Assembly: GCF_913058315.1 (NCBI RefSeq)
Contig: NZ_CAJXQY010000022.1
Location: 1-46,090 of the forward strand
Length of the DNA: 46,090 nt
DNA from: an uncultured Alteromonas sp.
GTDB taxonomy: Bacteria > Pseudomonadota > Gammaproteobacteria > Enterobacterales > Alteromonadaceae
Reading direction: 5' to 3'
Within the stretch, counting starts at the first letter, position 1. Each line of letters opens with the position of its first letter. Below, piece after piece: positions 27,093 to 37,600 of the stretch. Under the pieces are notes generated by a model. It saw only the letters and a program-made list of their open reading frames with translations, was not told the DNA's origin and did no database searches. Position numbers and translations under genes: made by a program.

Positions 27093-27983
27093 ATGAAACT
27101 AACAGTGACATTTATAGGTAAGCATAAACGCATCAGGCGCAGCATTAGCGTGCGCTCGATCGTGAGTCTTACTGTTTTATCGTCATTGTTTGTGCTGGTA
27201 TCCAGCCGTTCTACCGACTCTTCTTTCGAAAATCTCGCCCGCGTAAAAGTAGCTCAAAATATCCTTGAAGCCGAGCAGCAACAAGTGGATTCTCTCGCAG
27301 CGGCTACCGATGAACAGGTAAAGGCCCTTGCGGCACAGCTGATGGCCATGCAAAGTTCGCTGGATAAAATTGATGCAAAGACCCAGGTACTGGCCAGGGC
27401 AATGGGCGTGGAAGAACAGTCGGTAAGCGATTTTGGTTTGGCATCAGCAACGATAAGCAGTCAGTTAGAAGCTGAAGAACAGCGACTGTTATCACCTATA
27501 CAAGAATTAAGCAGTCAGTTAAAGCACAAGCAGCAGCAACTGGCCGCACTTGAAAGATTGGTTACCGGGCACCATATAGATGAACAGATTAGTTTGTCGG
27601 GACGCCCGATAGAGACAGGATGGTTATCATCCTACTACGGCATGCGGACGGATCCTTTTAACGGACAACCGGCCATGCACAACGGATTAGACTTTGCCGG
27701 TGAAGTGGGCGACGATGTCGTAGCCACCGCGGCAGGCATAGTGACCTGGTCAGGCGACCGCTACGGTTACGGTCATCTCGTGGAGATTGAACACGGTGAT
27801 GGTCTGGTAACACGCTATGGTCACAATCAGACTTTGCTGGTTAATAAAGGTGATTTGGTTACTAAAGGCCAGGTTATCGCGCTAATGGGGAGCACCGGTC
27901 GTTCTACCGGCGCTCATGTACATTACGAAGTCATTAAAGCTGGTCAAAAAGTCGATCCACTTCCTTACGTCTACAAGAAGTAG
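27093..27983 (+). CDS. M23-family (LytM) metallopeptidase with membrane anchor and coiled coil
   Basis: A probable envelope endopeptidase cutting peptidoglycan crossbridges, or an activator of amidases; 296 aa. A short basic N-terminus and one membrane segment (about 23-38, SIVSLTVLSSLFVLVSS) precede a periplasmic coiled coil (about 50-165) and a C-terminal LytM domain (about 178-296). Zinc ligands are visible: HNGLDFAG (H, D) and HVHYE, with YGMRTDPFNG preceding. All ligands are kept, which favours real enzyme activity. It occupies the lpxC-secA interval where enterobacteria carry secM. Confidence 0.88.
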   Translation: MKLTVTFIGKHKRIRRSISVRSIVSLTVLSSLFVLVSSRSTDSSFENLARVKVAQNILEAEQQQVDSLAAATDEQVKALAAQLMAMQSSLDKIDAKTQVLARAMGVEEQSVSDFGLASATISSQLEAEEQRLLSPIQELSSQLKHKQQQLAALERLVTGHHIDEQISLSGRPIETGWLSSYYGMRTDPFNGQPAMHNGLDFAGEVGDDVVATAAGIVTWSGDRYGYGHLVEIEHGDGLVTRYGHNQTLLVNKGDLVTKGQVIALMGSTGRSTGAHVHYEVIKAGQKVDPLPYVYKK

Positions 27984-28031
27984 CGTAAGCCTCTATTACA
28001 CGCCAATCAATCTAATGTAACGTGACAGAAC

Positions 28032-28052
28032 AATCTGCCGGTCAGATTTTTT
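28032..28052 (+). terminator. weak stem-loop and T-run before secA
   Basis: AATCTG (28032-28037), CCGGT loop, CAGATT (28043-28048), continuing as TTTT. Only six base pairs, so termination may be partial; it could be an attenuator for secA or a terminator for the M23 gene. Confidence 0.4.
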
Positions 28053-28089
28053 GTTTTTGATAAATCACAGAAGTGGAAATACCAACACA

Positions 28090-30798
28090 ATGTTTGCAAG
28101 CATGCTCAGGAAAGTATTTGGCAGTCGTAACGATCGACTATTAAAAAAATTACAAAAGCACGTCAATGCCATTAATGCGCTGGAAGCAGAATACGAAGCT
28201 CTTGATGATGCTGCGCTAAAGCAAAAGACGGCCGAATTTCAGCAACGTCTGAAAGAGGGCGCCAGTCTCGATGATATTCTGATTGAGGCTTTTGCGACAG
28301 TGCGTGAAGCCAGCAAACGTGTATATGGCATGCGCCACTTCGATGTTCAGATGCTCGGTGGCCAGGTGCTTCACTCTGGCAAAATTGCCGAGATGCGTAC
28401 CGGTGAGGGTAAAACACTGACCTCAACGCTGCCCACTTACCTGAACGCGTTAACCGGGCGAGGCGTACACGTTATTACCGTGAACGATTACCTGGCCAAG
28501 CGGGATGCTAACTGGAGTCGTAGTTTATTTGAATACCTCGGCTTAACCGTAGGCTGTAACGTACCAGGGTTGGCGCCGGAGCAAAAGCGCGAAGCGTATC
28601 AGGCCGATATCACTTATGGTACCAACAATGAATTTGGCTTCGATTACCTGCGCGATAATATGGCGTTCAGTCCACAGGACAGAGTCCAGCGCGAACTCTT
28701 TTATGCGGTTATTGATGAAGTTGACTCTATCCTCATCGATGAAGCCCGTACCCCTCTGATAATTTCTGGTGCCGCTGAAGATAGCTCCGAGCTGTATTTA
28801 CGCATTAACCAGATTATTCCTGAACTGAACCGGCAGGATAAGGAAGACGAAGAGGGTAAACATGGCGATGGTGATTACACCATTGATGAAAAAGCCAAAC
28901 AAATTCACCTTACTGAGCACGGTCAGATCCACGTTGAAGAAATCATGAAACGTGAAGGGCTGCTTAATGAAGAAGAATCCTTATTTGATGCCGGTAATAT
29001 CTCATTACTGCACCACGTTAACGCGGCTTTGCGTGCACATAAGCTGTTTACCCGCGACGTCGATTACATCGTTAAAGACGATAATATCGTGATTGTTGAT
29101 GAGCATACCGGTCGGACCATGGAAGGCCGTCGTTGGTCTGAAGGTTTGCACCAGGCAGTGGAAGCGAAGGAAGGCGTTAAAATCCAGAACGAAAACCAGA
29201 CGCTGGCCTCGATAACTTTCCAGAACTATTTCCGTTTATACGAAAAACTGTCGGGTATGACCGGTACAGCTGATACCGAAGCATTTGAATTTAATCATAT
29301 TTACAGCCTGGAAACGGTTGTTATACCCACCAACCGCGACATGGTTCGTGACGACAAAGCTGACTTAATCTACCTTACGGCTCAGGAAAAATATGATGCC
29401 ATCGTGGAAGATATTCGCCGCTGTGTTAAGCGCGGTCAACCTTCGCTGGTTGGTACGGTATCGATTGAAAATTCAGAGTTGTTGTCACGCATTCTGAAGA
29501 AAGAAAAGATCCCGCATAAAGTTCTTAATGCTAAGTTCCACGCTCAGGAAGCCGACATTGTTGCCCAGGCGGGTCGTCCTGGCGCGGTGACTATCGCCAC
29601 TAACATGGCGGGTCGGGGAACCGATATTGTGCTCGGCGGTAACTGGCAGGCGGAAGTCGATAAGATTGAAAATCCCAGCGAAGCTCAGATCCAGAAGATT
29701 AAAGAACAGTGGGAAAAGGATCACGAAACCGTACTAGCGGCCGGTGGTTTACATATTATCGGTACCGAGCGTCACGAGTCCCGTCGGATTGATAACCAGT
29801 TGCGTGGTCGTGCAGGCCGTCAGGGTGACCCTGGTTCATCGCGTTTTTATCTGTCGCTGGATGATGCCCTGATGCGTATTTTTGCCTCAGAAAAAATGGC
29901 CAGTATGATGAAACGTCTGGGCATGGAGAAAGGCGAGGCTATCGAGCACCCTTGGGTAACCCGCGCCATTGAAAATGCTCAGCGCAAGGTGGAAGGCCGT
30001 AACTTTGATATTCGTAAGCAATTACTGGAATACGATGATGTGGCCAACGATCAGCGTAAGGTTATCTACGAGCAACGTAATGAGCTGCTCGATGAGGCAG
30101 ACATCAGTGAAACCGTTCAGGCTATTCGCGAAGATGTCATTGGTGGTGTGGTAGATGAGTATATTCCGCCACAATCCCTCGAAGAAATGTGGGACGTTGA
30201 TGGCCTTGAACAGCGCCTGAAAGCCGATTTTGCATTGGATGCGCCAATTCAACAATGGTTGGATGCGGATGACAAACTGTACGAAGAAAAATTGCGCGAA
30301 CGCATTCTGGATGAGTTAAATACAGCGTATAAAGCCAAAGAAGAAATGGTTGGCGAGCAGGTACTGCGTCAGTTCGAAAAAGCGGTGATGTTACAAAACC
30401 TCGACAGCAACTGGAAAGAACACTTAGCGGCAATGGATCACTTGCGTCAGGGTATTCATCTGCGCGGCTACGCACAAAAGAATCCTAAGCAGGAATATAA
30501 ACGTGAAGCCTTTGAGTTGTTCTCCAATATGTTAGAGGGCCTGAAACTTGAAGTGATTACCATTTTAAGCCGGGTACAGGTGCGAGCTGAGTCGGATGTG
30601 GAAAAAGTTGAAGAGCAACGTCGTCAGGCAGATGATGTACCGAAGAATTTCCAGCATGCTGACGCAGATGGCGAACCCTCAGAAGATGTCAGTGGTCCTC
30701 AGACCGCGATGCGAGAGGGACCCAAAGTAGGCCGTAATGACCCTTGTCCTTGTGGTTCCGGAAAAAAATACAAGCAGTGTCACGGAAAGTTAAAATAG
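28090..30798 (+). CDS. secA: preprotein translocase ATPase SecA
   Basis: Motor ATPase of the Sec export pathway; 902 aa from ATG 28090 (E. coli 901). The N-terminus [16 protein letters not shown] supports this start; the upstream in-frame TTG (28051) lies in a T-run and would add 13 unlikely residues. Walker [42 protein letters not shown] and [17 protein letters not shown] are intact. The C-terminus has the SecB/zinc motif [19 protein letters not shown]. No SecM arrest peptide is found upstream. Confidence 0.97.
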   Translation: MFASMLRKVFGSRNDRLLKKLQKHVNAINALEAEYEALDDAALKQKTAEFQQRLKEGASLDDILIEAFATVREASKRVYGMRHFDVQMLGGQVLHSGKIAEMRTGEGKTLTSTLPTYLNALTGRGVHVITVNDYLAKRDANWSRSLFEYLGLTVGCNVPGLAPEQKREAYQADITYGTNNEFGFDYLRDNMAFSPQDRVQRELFYAVIDEVDSILIDEARTPLIISGAAEDSSELYLRINQIIPELNRQDKEDEEGKHGDGDYTIDEKAKQIHLTEHGQIHVEEIMKREGLLNEEESLFDAGNISLLHHVNAALRAHKLFTRDVDYIVKDDNIVIVDEHTGRTMEGRRWSEGLHQAVEAKEGVKIQNENQTLASITFQNYFRLYEKLSGMTGTADTEAFEFNHIYSLETVVIPTNRDMVRDDKADLIYLTAQEKYDAIVEDIRRCVKRGQPSLVGTVSIENSELLSRILKKEKIPHKVLNAKFHAQEADIVAQAGRPGAVTIATNMAGRGTDIVLGGNWQAEVDKIENPSEAQIQKIKEQWEKDHETVLAAGGLHIIGTERHESRRIDNQLRGRAGRQGDPGSSRFYLSLDDALMRIFASEKMASMMKRLGMEKGEAIEHPWVTRAIENAQRKVEGRNFDIRKQLLEYDDVANDQRKVIYEQRNELLDEADISETVQAIREDVIGGVVDEYIPPQSLEEMWDVDGLEQRLKADFALDAPIQQWLDADDKLYEEKLRERILDELNTAYKAKEEMVGEQVLRQFEKAVMLQNLDSNWKEHLAAMDHLRQGIHLRGYAQKNPKQEYKREAFELFSNMLEGLKLEVITILSRVQVRAESDVEKVEEQRRQADDVPKNFQHADADGEPSEDVSGPQTAMREGPKVGRNDPCPCGSGKKYKQCHGKLK

Positions 30799-30817
30799 GC
30801 TGTCAGCACTGAAAATG

Positions 30818-30860
30818 AAAAGGCTGGTTATCTGTATATCGCAGGTATCCGGCCTTTTTT
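30818..30860 (+). terminator. stem-loop and T-run between secA and mutT
   Basis: AAAAGGCTGG (30818-30827) pairs with CCGGCCTTTT (30849-30858), with one G-T pair, followed by TT. The 21-nt loop is large. A probable secA terminator, perhaps leaky since mutT begins 25 nt later. Confidence 0.65.
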
Positions 30861-30884
30861 GTAAGATTAAACAGGTAACAAATC

Positions 30885-31289
30885 ATGAAATACATTGATG
30901 TGGCTGTTGGGGTTATTCTACGTGATAACCAAACCTATGTTTGTTTACGCGCCAGTAATAAACATCAGGGCGGTAAATGGGAATTCCCCGGTGGTAAAGT
31001 GGAGGAGGGTGAGGCGCCTGATTCTGCACTGAGCAGGGAGCTGCAGGAAGAAGTGGCCATTGTTACCACGCACTGTGAGCCGCTAACGCTGATTGAACAT
31101 GATTATGGCGATAAGTGTGTGCGATTGCATGTCTACACGGTAAGCGGGTTTAGCGGTGAACCCACAGGCGCTGAAGGGCAGCCTGGTAAATGGTTGGATT
31201 TAAATAACCTGAAGTATGACGATTTCCCGGCCGCAAACCGGGAAATCATTGACTCGTTACTGGCTCAACGGGCGTCAGCCGGGCGTTAA
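30885..31289 (+). CDS. mutT: MutT Nudix hydrolase (8-oxo-dGTP diphosphatase)
   Basis: Cleans 8-oxo-dGTP from the nucleotide pool; 134 aa. The Nudix box is GGKVEEGE...[10 protein letters not shown] (about 38-61) and keeps the catalytic REL..EE; the usual Gly near its end is Ala. [10 protein letters not shown] before it is typical of MutT. The secA-mutT order is conserved in gammaproteobacteria. Its stop overlaps the stop of the convergent MCP gene. Confidence 0.93.
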   Translation: MKYIDVAVGVILRDNQTYVCLRASNKHQGGKWEFPGGKVEEGEAPDSALSRELQEEVAIVTTHCEPLTLIEHDYGDKCVRLHVYTVSGFSGEPTGAEGQPGKWLDLNNLKYDDFPAANREIIDSLLAQRASAGR

Positions 31290-33208
31290 AAACGGTAACG
31301 TTTAAGCTGTTGTTGCATGCTGCTGATTTCGTCCACCAGCTGCGCACAGTTTTGTGCCACCAATCGTGCATAGTCGCTATTCTGATTGCCTACATCCTGA
31401 ATACTGCTCAACCGTTTTGCCACATCTTCAGTAATGCTGGCCTGACGTGAGGCCATGGTGGCGGCTTCCTGATTCAACTCTGTTATGGTTGCTACGGCAT
31501 GCAGAGATTTCTCCAGCGACTCACCGGCATTCTGTGTTACCTGGACGGTAGAAAACGCATTGTCCTTGTTTTGCTGCATTTTCTCAGCGGCTTCCCGACT
31601 CCCCTGTTGCAGCCGCTCAATCATTACGCGGATTTCCTCGGTGGATGATTGGGTGCGACTCGCCAGAGAGCGAACCTCATCAGCCACTACTGCGAAGCCT
31701 CGGCCCTGCTCACCAGCCCGGGCGGCTTCAATAGCCGCATTGAGCGCCAGCAGGTTGGTTTGTTCGGCAATATTGCGGATCACATCCATAACGCCACTGA
31801 TTTGTTCGCTGGCGGCGGCCAGCTCATTGATCACCTGTACTGAGGTATCGATATTATGGGCCTGCGCCTCAATGTCTTTTATGGTTGCCGATAGCACGCT
31901 TACGCTGTTGCGTGTGTCGCTGTCGGCGGCGCCAGCAGCCTCATTAGAATGATTAATGTTACCGGATACGGCTCTTGCATTTTCCTGCAGGGTCGACAAC
32001 GCATCGCCTATAGCGCGGGTTTCATTGGTTAATTCAGTCACTGTGGAGCTGGATTTATCTGCGGTTTCATTGAGTTCCCGGGATTGCGAGAGCATGGTGT
32101 CGGTGGTTTGATTGACACTTCTCAAAGTGGTTTGCAATTGGGATAACAGTTTATTAAACCCTTTGGCCATCAGGCCAAACTCATCGCTGGAGTTTGCATT
32201 AAAGCGAAAGGTTAAGTCGCCCTCACCAGAGGCCAGATCGTTCACCACACCAATAAATTCATCCAGCGGTTTACCTACCATATGATTTATCAGGTAGAAG
32301 AGCGTGGCCAGAATTGCCGCACTGGCAATCAGAATTTTAACCAGCACGGCCAACACCGCTGATGTTACCAGGGCTGTCTTTTCATCACTCGATGAGGCCA
32401 GAATTAGCTCGTAGCCCCATTTTTCGAAAGGAATAGTGGTGACATCCCAGTTGTCATTGCCAGACGCCAGGGCATTATTAACCGTGGTTTCGTTAACGTG
32501 TGCAGAATGCATACGCAAATTGCCCTTGCTGTCTTTAAGCGCGACAAAGCCCTCTTCAAGCAATTTACTTTTGGTAATGGCTTCTTCCAGAACCTGTAAA
32601 TCGGCGGAGTAGCCCACGTACCAGATACCAATGACCTGCTGACTTGCGTTAAACATTGGCTCGTAAGCTGTCAGGTAAGGACTGCCAAGAATATCCACGG
32701 CACCGTAATAAGCTTTGCGTTGTTTGATTTGCGCCATGGCTTTTCCCTGAGGCGCCAGTTTAGTGCCGGTAGCCCGTTGCCCGTCTTTAATGACGTTGGT
32801 GGTGACCCGGATAAAGTCATCGCCGGTTCTGCTAAACAGTGTCGCTGTTCCGCCCATCACGGCGGTGAGCCCATCTACCAGGGCGAAATTATTGGCTTGC
32901 GCTTCATCGCCTATGAACAGTTGGGTCGCCGGGGTTTGCTTAACAATTACTTCACTGCCCTGGGAGGGCACGCCAATTTTGTCACCGCGTTCTTTTAACA
33001 ACCGCATGCTGCTGACCACACGTTCGTGCATCAGTGAATCGGTGACGGTAAGAATGTTGGTGAGTCTGGCGGCGAGTTGTTCTTTTTGCTGAATAATTCT
33101 GTCTTCTGCTTCAGAAGACGCTGAAATTGAAGTGATTATGGCGATAACAACTGAAAAAGCAGCAATCACAACCGTGATGGCAACAAGAAATTTACGCTGA
33201 ATGGACAT
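31286..33208 (-). CDS. methyl-accepting chemotaxis protein with Cache-type sensor
   Basis: Transmembrane chemoreceptor, 640 aa. First membrane helix about 7-29; periplasmic sensor about 30-280 of the Cache_3-Cache_2 type ([40 protein letters not shown]); second helix about 284-306; HAMP about 307-360; then a long cytoplasmic coiled coil with the highly conserved hairpin tip [21 protein letters not shown]. It ends KRYRF without the CheR/CheB-tethering pentapeptide. Ligand is unknown; related sensors often bind small organic acids. No other chemotaxis gene is nearby. GGAG precedes the ATG. Confidence 0.93.
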   Translation of the reverse strand: MSIQRKFLVAITVVIAAFSVVIAIITSISASSEAEDRIIQQKEQLAARLTNILTVTDSLMHERVVSSMRLLKERGDKIGVPSQGSEVIVKQTPATQLFIGDEAQANNFALVDGLTAVMGGTATLFSRTGDDFIRVTTNVIKDGQRATGTKLAPQGKAMAQIKQRKAYYGAVDILGSPYLTAYEPMFNASQQVIGIWYVGYSADLQVLEEAITKSKLLEEGFVALKDSKGNLRMHSAHVNETTVNNALASGNDNWDVTTIPFEKWGYELILASSSDEKTALVTSAVLAVLVKILIASAAILATLFYLINHMVGKPLDEFIGVVNDLASGEGDLTFRFNANSSDEFGLMAKGFNKLLSQLQTTLRSVNQTTDTMLSQSRELNETADKSSSTVTELTNETRAIGDALSTLQENARAVSGNINHSNEAAGAADSDTRNSVSVLSATIKDIEAQAHNIDTSVQVINELAAASEQISGVMDVIRNIAEQTNLLALNAAIEAARAGEQGRGFAVVADEVRSLASRTQSSTEEIRVMIERLQQGSREAAEKMQQNKDNAFSTVQVTQNAGESLEKSLHAVATITELNQEAATMASRQASITEDVAKRLSSIQDVGNQNSDYARLVAQNCAQLVDEISSMQQQLKRYRF

Positions 33209-33315
33209 ACTTACTCCGGCAACTATATGGTTTTGCTGGCGTCCTTGTTTAGCAAAAAGTACCGCAACTAGACGGCTGTTATTGTTATTACTAGTTAATA
33301 ATAGAGTAAATTTTA

Positions 33316-33345
33316 AATTCGGCTATTTTTTTACTGCGTTTTTGA
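33316..33345 (-). promoter_or_regulatory. possible FliA (sigma-28) promoter of the chemoreceptor gene
   Basis: On the minus strand, TCAAAA is followed by GCCGAATT, with AAAA-N15-GCCGA spacing matching the flagellar TAAA-N15-GCCGATAA consensus in the GCCGA core only. About 108 bp before the MCP start. Chemoreceptor genes are commonly under FliA. Confidence 0.3.
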
Positions 33346-33361
33346 GAGGCGGTGACGGTTC

Positions 33362-34501
33362 TTACACAAAGGCACTTAATAGGGTATTCAGGTACCGTCT
33401 TCCTAGAGGTGTTACCTGCCAGTGTGACGGGCTGTCAGCCAGTAAACCCTTGCTTGTGGCCTGCTCGATGGCGTCATGTTGTTCTACAGTGAGAGAGGCA
33501 CCGGTGAGGCTTTCAAAGTCTGATTTTGGACAGGATTCAACTAATCTGAAGCGATTCATAAAAAACTCAAAGGCTAAATCTTCCGTTTCAACCGGGGTTT
33601 GTTGATCCAGATAGGGTCGGTTGAGGGTCATATAGCCACGGGGATGTTTTACTTTTACCGTGCGAGTGATGCGTTGATTTTCGGTGTCAGTGAGTTTACC
33701 GTGAGCGCCGCAGCCTATCCCAATATAATCGCCAAAACGCCAGTAATTTAAATTATGCCGACACTGATAGCCTGGTTTGCTGTAACCGGAGATTTCGTAT
33801 TGTTCATACCCTGAGGCTTGCAATAACTGGTGGCCTTCTGCCTGGATATCCCAGAGGATATCATCGTCTGGTAATGTCGGCGGCCTGGAATAAAAGGGGG
33901 TGTTAGGTTCAATCGTTAGCTGATACCAGGATAAATGCCTGGGTTGCTGCGCTATAGCCTGACCTAAGTCGTCCAGGGCGTTTGGCAACGTCTGTCCGGG
34001 CAAACCATGCATCAAATCCACATTAAAGCTATTTACTCCACTCTGGTTAGCCTGCCCGATGGCAAACAAAGCCTGGGCCGGATCATGAATGCGGCCAAGG
34101 GCTTTAAGGTGGTGAGCCTGAAAACTCTGAATACCAATCGAAAATCGGTTTACTCCGGCATTCACATAGCCCTCGAACCTGGCCGCTTCAATGGTGCCTG
34201 GGTTAGCCTCCAGGGTAATTTCGATATGTCTGGCAAAGGGGACGCGTTTTTGTGCCTCAGACAGCAGATGGCCAATACTTTGGGGACTAAACAAACTCGG
34301 CGTGCCGCCGCCAATGAAAATCGTTTCGATGGGGCGCTCGCCGGTCAGGCGCGCATCCTGTTCCAGGTCGGCCAGTAAGTGCGCCACATATTCCTGCTCA
34401 GGCAGGCCACTTTTCAGCGCATGAGAATTGAAGTCACAATAGGGACATTTTTGTACACACCATGGTATGTGGATATACAGGCCCAACGGCGGCTTTTGCA
34501 T
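33362..34501 (-). CDS. hemW: HemW, radical SAM haem chaperone-type protein
   Basis: A 379-aa radical SAM protein formerly annotated as coproporphyrinogen III oxidase; in E. coli and lactococci it acts in haem trafficking rather than as HemN. The [4Fe-4S] motif CVQKCPYC sits near residue 15, followed by FIGGGTPSLF, EANPGT, NRFSIGIQSF and the C-terminal HemN_C region. The single CxxxCxxC without HemN's extra N-terminal residues fits HemW. I start at ATG 34501, which shares a base with the rdgB stop (TGATG); a GTG at 34504 is the alternative. Translationally coupled to rdgB. Confidence 0.93.
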   Translation of the reverse strand: MQKPPLGLYIHIPWCVQKCPYCDFNSHALKSGLPEQEYVAHLLADLEQDARLTGERPIETIFIGGGTPSLFSPQSIGHLLSEAQKRVPFARHIEITLEANPGTIEAARFEGYVNAGVNRFSIGIQSFQAHHLKALGRIHDPAQALFAIGQANQSGVNSFNVDLMHGLPGQTLPNALDDLGQAIAQQPRHLSWYQLTIEPNTPFYSRPPTLPDDDILWDIQAEGHQLLQASGYEQYEISGYSKPGYQCRHNLNYWRFGDYIGIGCGAHGKLTDTENQRITRTVKVKHPRGYMTLNRPYLDQQTPVETEDLAFEFFMNRFRLVESCPKSDFESLTGASLTVEQHDAIEQATSKGLLADSPSHWQVTPLGRRYLNTLLSAFV

Positions 34502-35100
34502 CACAAACCTTTAATGCGTGCCAGTAACTGCTGCATCGCCTGACCTCGGTGGCTGACGGCATTTTTTTGCACTTTGTCGAGCTCTGCTGCCGTGCACTTA
34601 AATTTGTCTACGTAAAATACCGGGTCGTAGCCGAATCCGCCCTCACCATGGCGCTGGCGGGTAATACTGCCATGCCATTGTCCTTCACTGATAAAGGGGA
34701 TGGGGTCGTCAGCGTGGCGCATCATGACTAATACACATTGAAAGTGTGCGCCGCGATTGGCGTTTTCTTCGCCCAACTCGTTAAGCAACCGGTCGATATT
34801 CTTACTGTCGGTAGCGTCTTCGCCGGCGTATCGGGCTGAATAAATTCCCGGCGCGCCATGCAGTGCATCGACCACCAGGCCTGAATCATCTGCGATCGCG
34901 GGTAATCCGGTCTCCTGAGCAGCGTGACGGGCTTTAATAATGGCATTCTCGACGAAAGTTGTACCAGTTTCCGGCACGCTACTTACGTTGAACTCACTTT
35001 GTGGCAGTACCTCAATATTGAGTGGCGCAAACAAACTGGCAAATTCTTTTACCTTCCCGGCGTTACCGGTAGCCAGAACCACTTTAGCAGGCAGTGACAT
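34501..35100 (-). CDS. rdgB: dITP/XTP pyrophosphatase RdgB
   Basis: House-cleaning Ham1-family enzyme hydrolysing non-canonical purine triphosphates; 199 aa. Motifs: [13 protein letters not shown] (residues 8-20), [45 protein letters not shown] and SHRGQA. It starts 5 nt after srmB and overlaps hemW, giving an srmB-rdgB-hemW unit. Confidence 0.96.
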   Translation of the reverse strand: MSLPAKVVLATGNAGKVKEFASLFAPLNIEVLPQSEFNVSSVPETGTTFVENAIIKARHAAQETGLPAIADDSGLVVDALHGAPGIYSARYAGEDATDSKNIDRLLNELGEENANRGAHFQCVLVMMRHADDPIPFISEGQWHGSITRQRHGEGGFGYDPVFYVDKFKCTAAELDKVQKNAVSHRGQAMQQLLARIKGL

Positions 35101-35105
35101 ATTAA

Positions 35106-36314
35106 TTATCTCTTCTTCTTTTTGGCGGTTTTGGACGTTTTGGATTTCTTTTTCTTAGCCTTATTTTCCGGCGCTTTGTGTTTAGGGCGCAATCCTTCAA
35201 CATAGCGGGCCTTCAGCGGCTCGTCCATGTATCGCGATACTTTCCCTATCATCTCAAAATCATGGGCTTCGATCAGAGCAATTGCCGTGCCTTTGGCGCC
35301 TGCCCGCCCTGTGCGGCCAATTCGGTGGACGTAAACATCGGCTTTACGCGGCATGTCAAAATTAATAACGTGGCTTACATTGGGCACATCGATGCCGCGC
35401 GCGGCGACGTCGGTTGCCAATAAAATGTTCAGGCTACCGGATTTAAAGCTGGCCAGTGCGGCATTGCGCTTATCCTGGGGCATCTCGCCCTGCAGGTAAC
35501 ACACCTGCAGGCCGAGCCGTTGCAGGTTTTCACGCAGCCATTGTAAACGCTCGCGGGTTTTTACAAACACCACGGCGCTGGTAATCTGTTCTTTGAGAAT
35601 TTTTTCCAGCAAAGCCAGTTTATGCTCTAAATTGTCAGCCAGGTGATACCACTGATGAATTTTGGCTTTTTCGCGACGGGGCGGATCCGCTTCAATAATG
35701 GCGGGTTCATTGAGCAAATCATTGGCAAAGTGGCGCACGCCTGCACCTTCCAGTGTGGCAGAGAACAACATGTTTTGTTTACGCCAGCGGGCTTCTGAGG
35801 CTATTTGGTTAACGATGCCGGAAAAGCCCATGTCGAGCATACGGTCTGCTTCATCAAGAATTAAACACTCAATATCGCGACAGTCTGCCGACTCCTGTTC
35901 GATATGTTCAAACAGGCGTCCTGGTGTGGCCACCAGAATATCCAGGTTTTGAGCCAGAGTTTCTCTGTCGGTGCCGTAATTGATGCCGCCGGTGATCACT
36001 CCGCAAATCAGGTCTGTGTGGCGGGTTACCGCAACGGCTTGCTCGTAAACCTGCAGTGCCAGTTCCCGGGTCGGGGTTAGCACCAGAACGCGGGTTGCGC
36101 CTGGCTGCTTGCGCGGAAAATCCAGTAAAAACTGGCAGGCAGGCAATAAAAAGCCCATAGTTTTCCCTGTTCCGGTAGGCGCTGAAGCCAGAACATCCTT
36201 CCCTTCCATGGCAACCGGTACCACCATTGACTGAATGGTAGTAGGGCGGGTCAGCCCCATATCGGCGAGAGCCCGGCACAGGTCATCGTCTAATTCTAAT
36301 TGTTCGAATGTCAT
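35106..36314 (-). CDS. srmB: DEAD-box RNA helicase SrmB
   Basis: ATP-dependent RNA helicase for 50S ribosome assembly; 402 aa. Q-motif region RPTTIQ, motif I APTGTGKT, Ia PTRELA, II DEAD ([14 protein letters not shown]), III SAT, and C-terminal motifs [12 protein letters not shown] and [10 protein letters not shown] are all present. It resembles E. coli SrmB ([25 protein letters not shown]), with a shorter Lys-rich tail. The -10-like TACAAT (minus, 36344-36349) upstream has no good -35. Confidence 0.9.
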   Translation of the reverse strand: MTFEQLELDDDLCRALADMGLTRPTTIQSMVVPVAMEGKDVLASAPTGTGKTMGFLLPACQFLLDFPRKQPGATRVLVLTPTRELALQVYEQAVAVTRHTDLICGVITGGINYGTDRETLAQNLDILVATPGRLFEHIEQESADCRDIECLILDEADRMLDMGFSGIVNQIASEARWRKQNMLFSATLEGAGVRHFANDLLNEPAIIEADPPRREKAKIHQWYHLADNLEHKLALLEKILKEQITSAVVFVKTRERLQWLRENLQRLGLQVCYLQGEMPQDKRNAALASFKSGSLNILLATDVAARGIDVPNVSHVINFDMPRKADVYVHRIGRTGRAGAKGTAIALIEAHDFEMIGKVSRYMDEPLKARYVEGLRPKHKAPENKAKKKKSKTSKTAKKKKR

Positions 36315-36352
36315 AAAAATACGTCTGTCACGTGAATGGCGCTATTGTAGCA

Positions 36353-37474
36353 TTAAATCGACGAAACGCCGTGCTTTGTGATGGTCTGTTGGATTCGCAT
36401 CAGGCGTTGCTGATTGAGTTGCAGTTTGATGTCCGGGCCGGTAAAACCGGCAGCGATAATGGCTTTAACATCGACCTCATTGGCGACTGACAGCGAATCC
36501 GTGAGTAATTTCTGAAAAAGCGGTCCCTGCTCAGGATACACAACGCCCAGCAGCAAGGTTAAACGCTCCAGCCGCTCGGGTCTGCGCCAGGCGTCGCAGA
36601 TATTGAGGATGCCCAGCAGCCCTTCGCTATGGACAATAGTGTCAGTCAGAGATGGCAGGGTTTTTACCGCCAGCCGGGCACTGTCGGCTTCAAGGTTTGG
36701 CACCTTCAGCCTGCGCTGCAGTGCTTCTAAGGCTGGCAGGGATAACGTCCAGCACAACGCAGACCAGCGAACAGTTAAGGGCTGTTCGGAAGCTGCCGCT
36801 CTTAGCAGGCAGTCTGCGGCTTGTTTGCTTATATCAACAGCGTCTAATTCTGGCATCCAGGCCCGCAATGCGCCGGATTTGTGCAACACACTAAGGTAAA
36901 CTTCAGGAGAGCGTTCCATCAGCGCCCGACGTGTCTCCTGCCATACCCGTTCAGCACTTAACTGCCTGATATCGTCTGACGAAGCCATGGATTGCATAAG
37001 TGCCATGGTGTCGTCTGCCACAGTAAAGCCGAGATAAGCATAGCGTGCGGCGAACCGGGCAACTCTGAAAATCCGCAACGGATCTTCGCTAAAGGCTGCC
37101 GAGACATGGCGTAACAGGCGCTTCTGCAAGTCTGCCTGGCCATGGTACGGATCGATTATTTCGCCGCCGGCAGTTTGTGCCATGGCATTGATGGTGAGGT
37201 CCCGGCGCAGCAGGTCTTCTTCCAGGGTGACATCGGGCGTGGCATGGCAGCTAAAGCCGGTGTAACCGCCGCCAGTTTTACGTTCAGTGCGGGCGAGGGC
37301 ATATTCTTCCTGGGTTTTGGGGTGCAAAAATACCGGAAAGTCTTTACCCACCTGGGTATAACCCTTTGCCAATAATTGTTCCTGCGTAGCGCCAACAACT
37401 ACCCAGTCACGCTCAGTGACCGGGCGATTAAGTAATTTGTCTCGGACTGCGCCGCCAACCAGAAAAACCTGCAT
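36353..37474 (-). CDS. cca: CCA-adding tRNA nucleotidyltransferase (short form)
   Basis: Adds or repairs the 3' CCA of tRNA; 373 aa, class II nucleotidyltransferase. Catalytic-head motifs: VGGAVRDKLL, ERDWVVVGAT, EYALARTERKTG, RRDLTINAMA and ERVWQE. E. coli Cca (412 aa) has a C-terminal HD phosphohydrolase domain; here the corresponding region (about 205-373) has no HxxxHD pattern, so only the CCA-adding activity is expected. It lies 38 nt upstream of srmB in the same direction. Confidence 0.93.
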   Translation of the reverse strand: MQVFLVGGAVRDKLLNRPVTERDWVVVGATQEQLLAKGYTQVGKDFPVFLHPKTQEEYALARTERKTGGGYTGFSCHATPDVTLEEDLLRRDLTINAMAQTAGGEIIDPYHGQADLQKRLLRHVSAAFSEDPLRIFRVARFAARYAYLGFTVADDTMALMQSMASSDDIRQLSAERVWQETRRALMERSPEVYLSVLHKSGALRAWMPELDAVDISKQAADCLLRAAASEQPLTVRWSALCWTLSLPALEALQRRLKVPNLEADSARLAVKTLPSLTDTIVHSEGLLGILNICDAWRRPERLERLTLLLGVVYPEQGPLFQKLLTDSLSVANEVDVKAIIAAGFTGPDIKLQLNQQRLMRIQQTITKHGVSSI

Positions 37475-37540
37475 GCTGAAAATGAGTCGCTGTATGATGC
37501 GGCTATTATGCCTGAGTAAGCGCCTGAAAACACGGTGTTG

Positions 37541-37568
37541 TTGACTTCAACGGATAGTCTGATAGTTT
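37541..37568 (+). promoter_or_regulatory. possible promoter of the gspA-gspB pair
   Basis: TTGACT (37541-37546), 16 nt, TAGTTT (37563-37568), about 33 nt before the gspA start in the divergent cca-gspA interval. The -35 is good and the -10 weak. Confidence 0.4.
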
Positions 37569-37600
37569 ACCGAACATATGGACAGTCCAACTGATATCAC

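Noticed and set aside
28051..28089. TTG start adding 13 residues to SecA
   Set aside because: It lies in the T-run of a stem-loop, and the SecA N-terminus is normal from ATG 28090.
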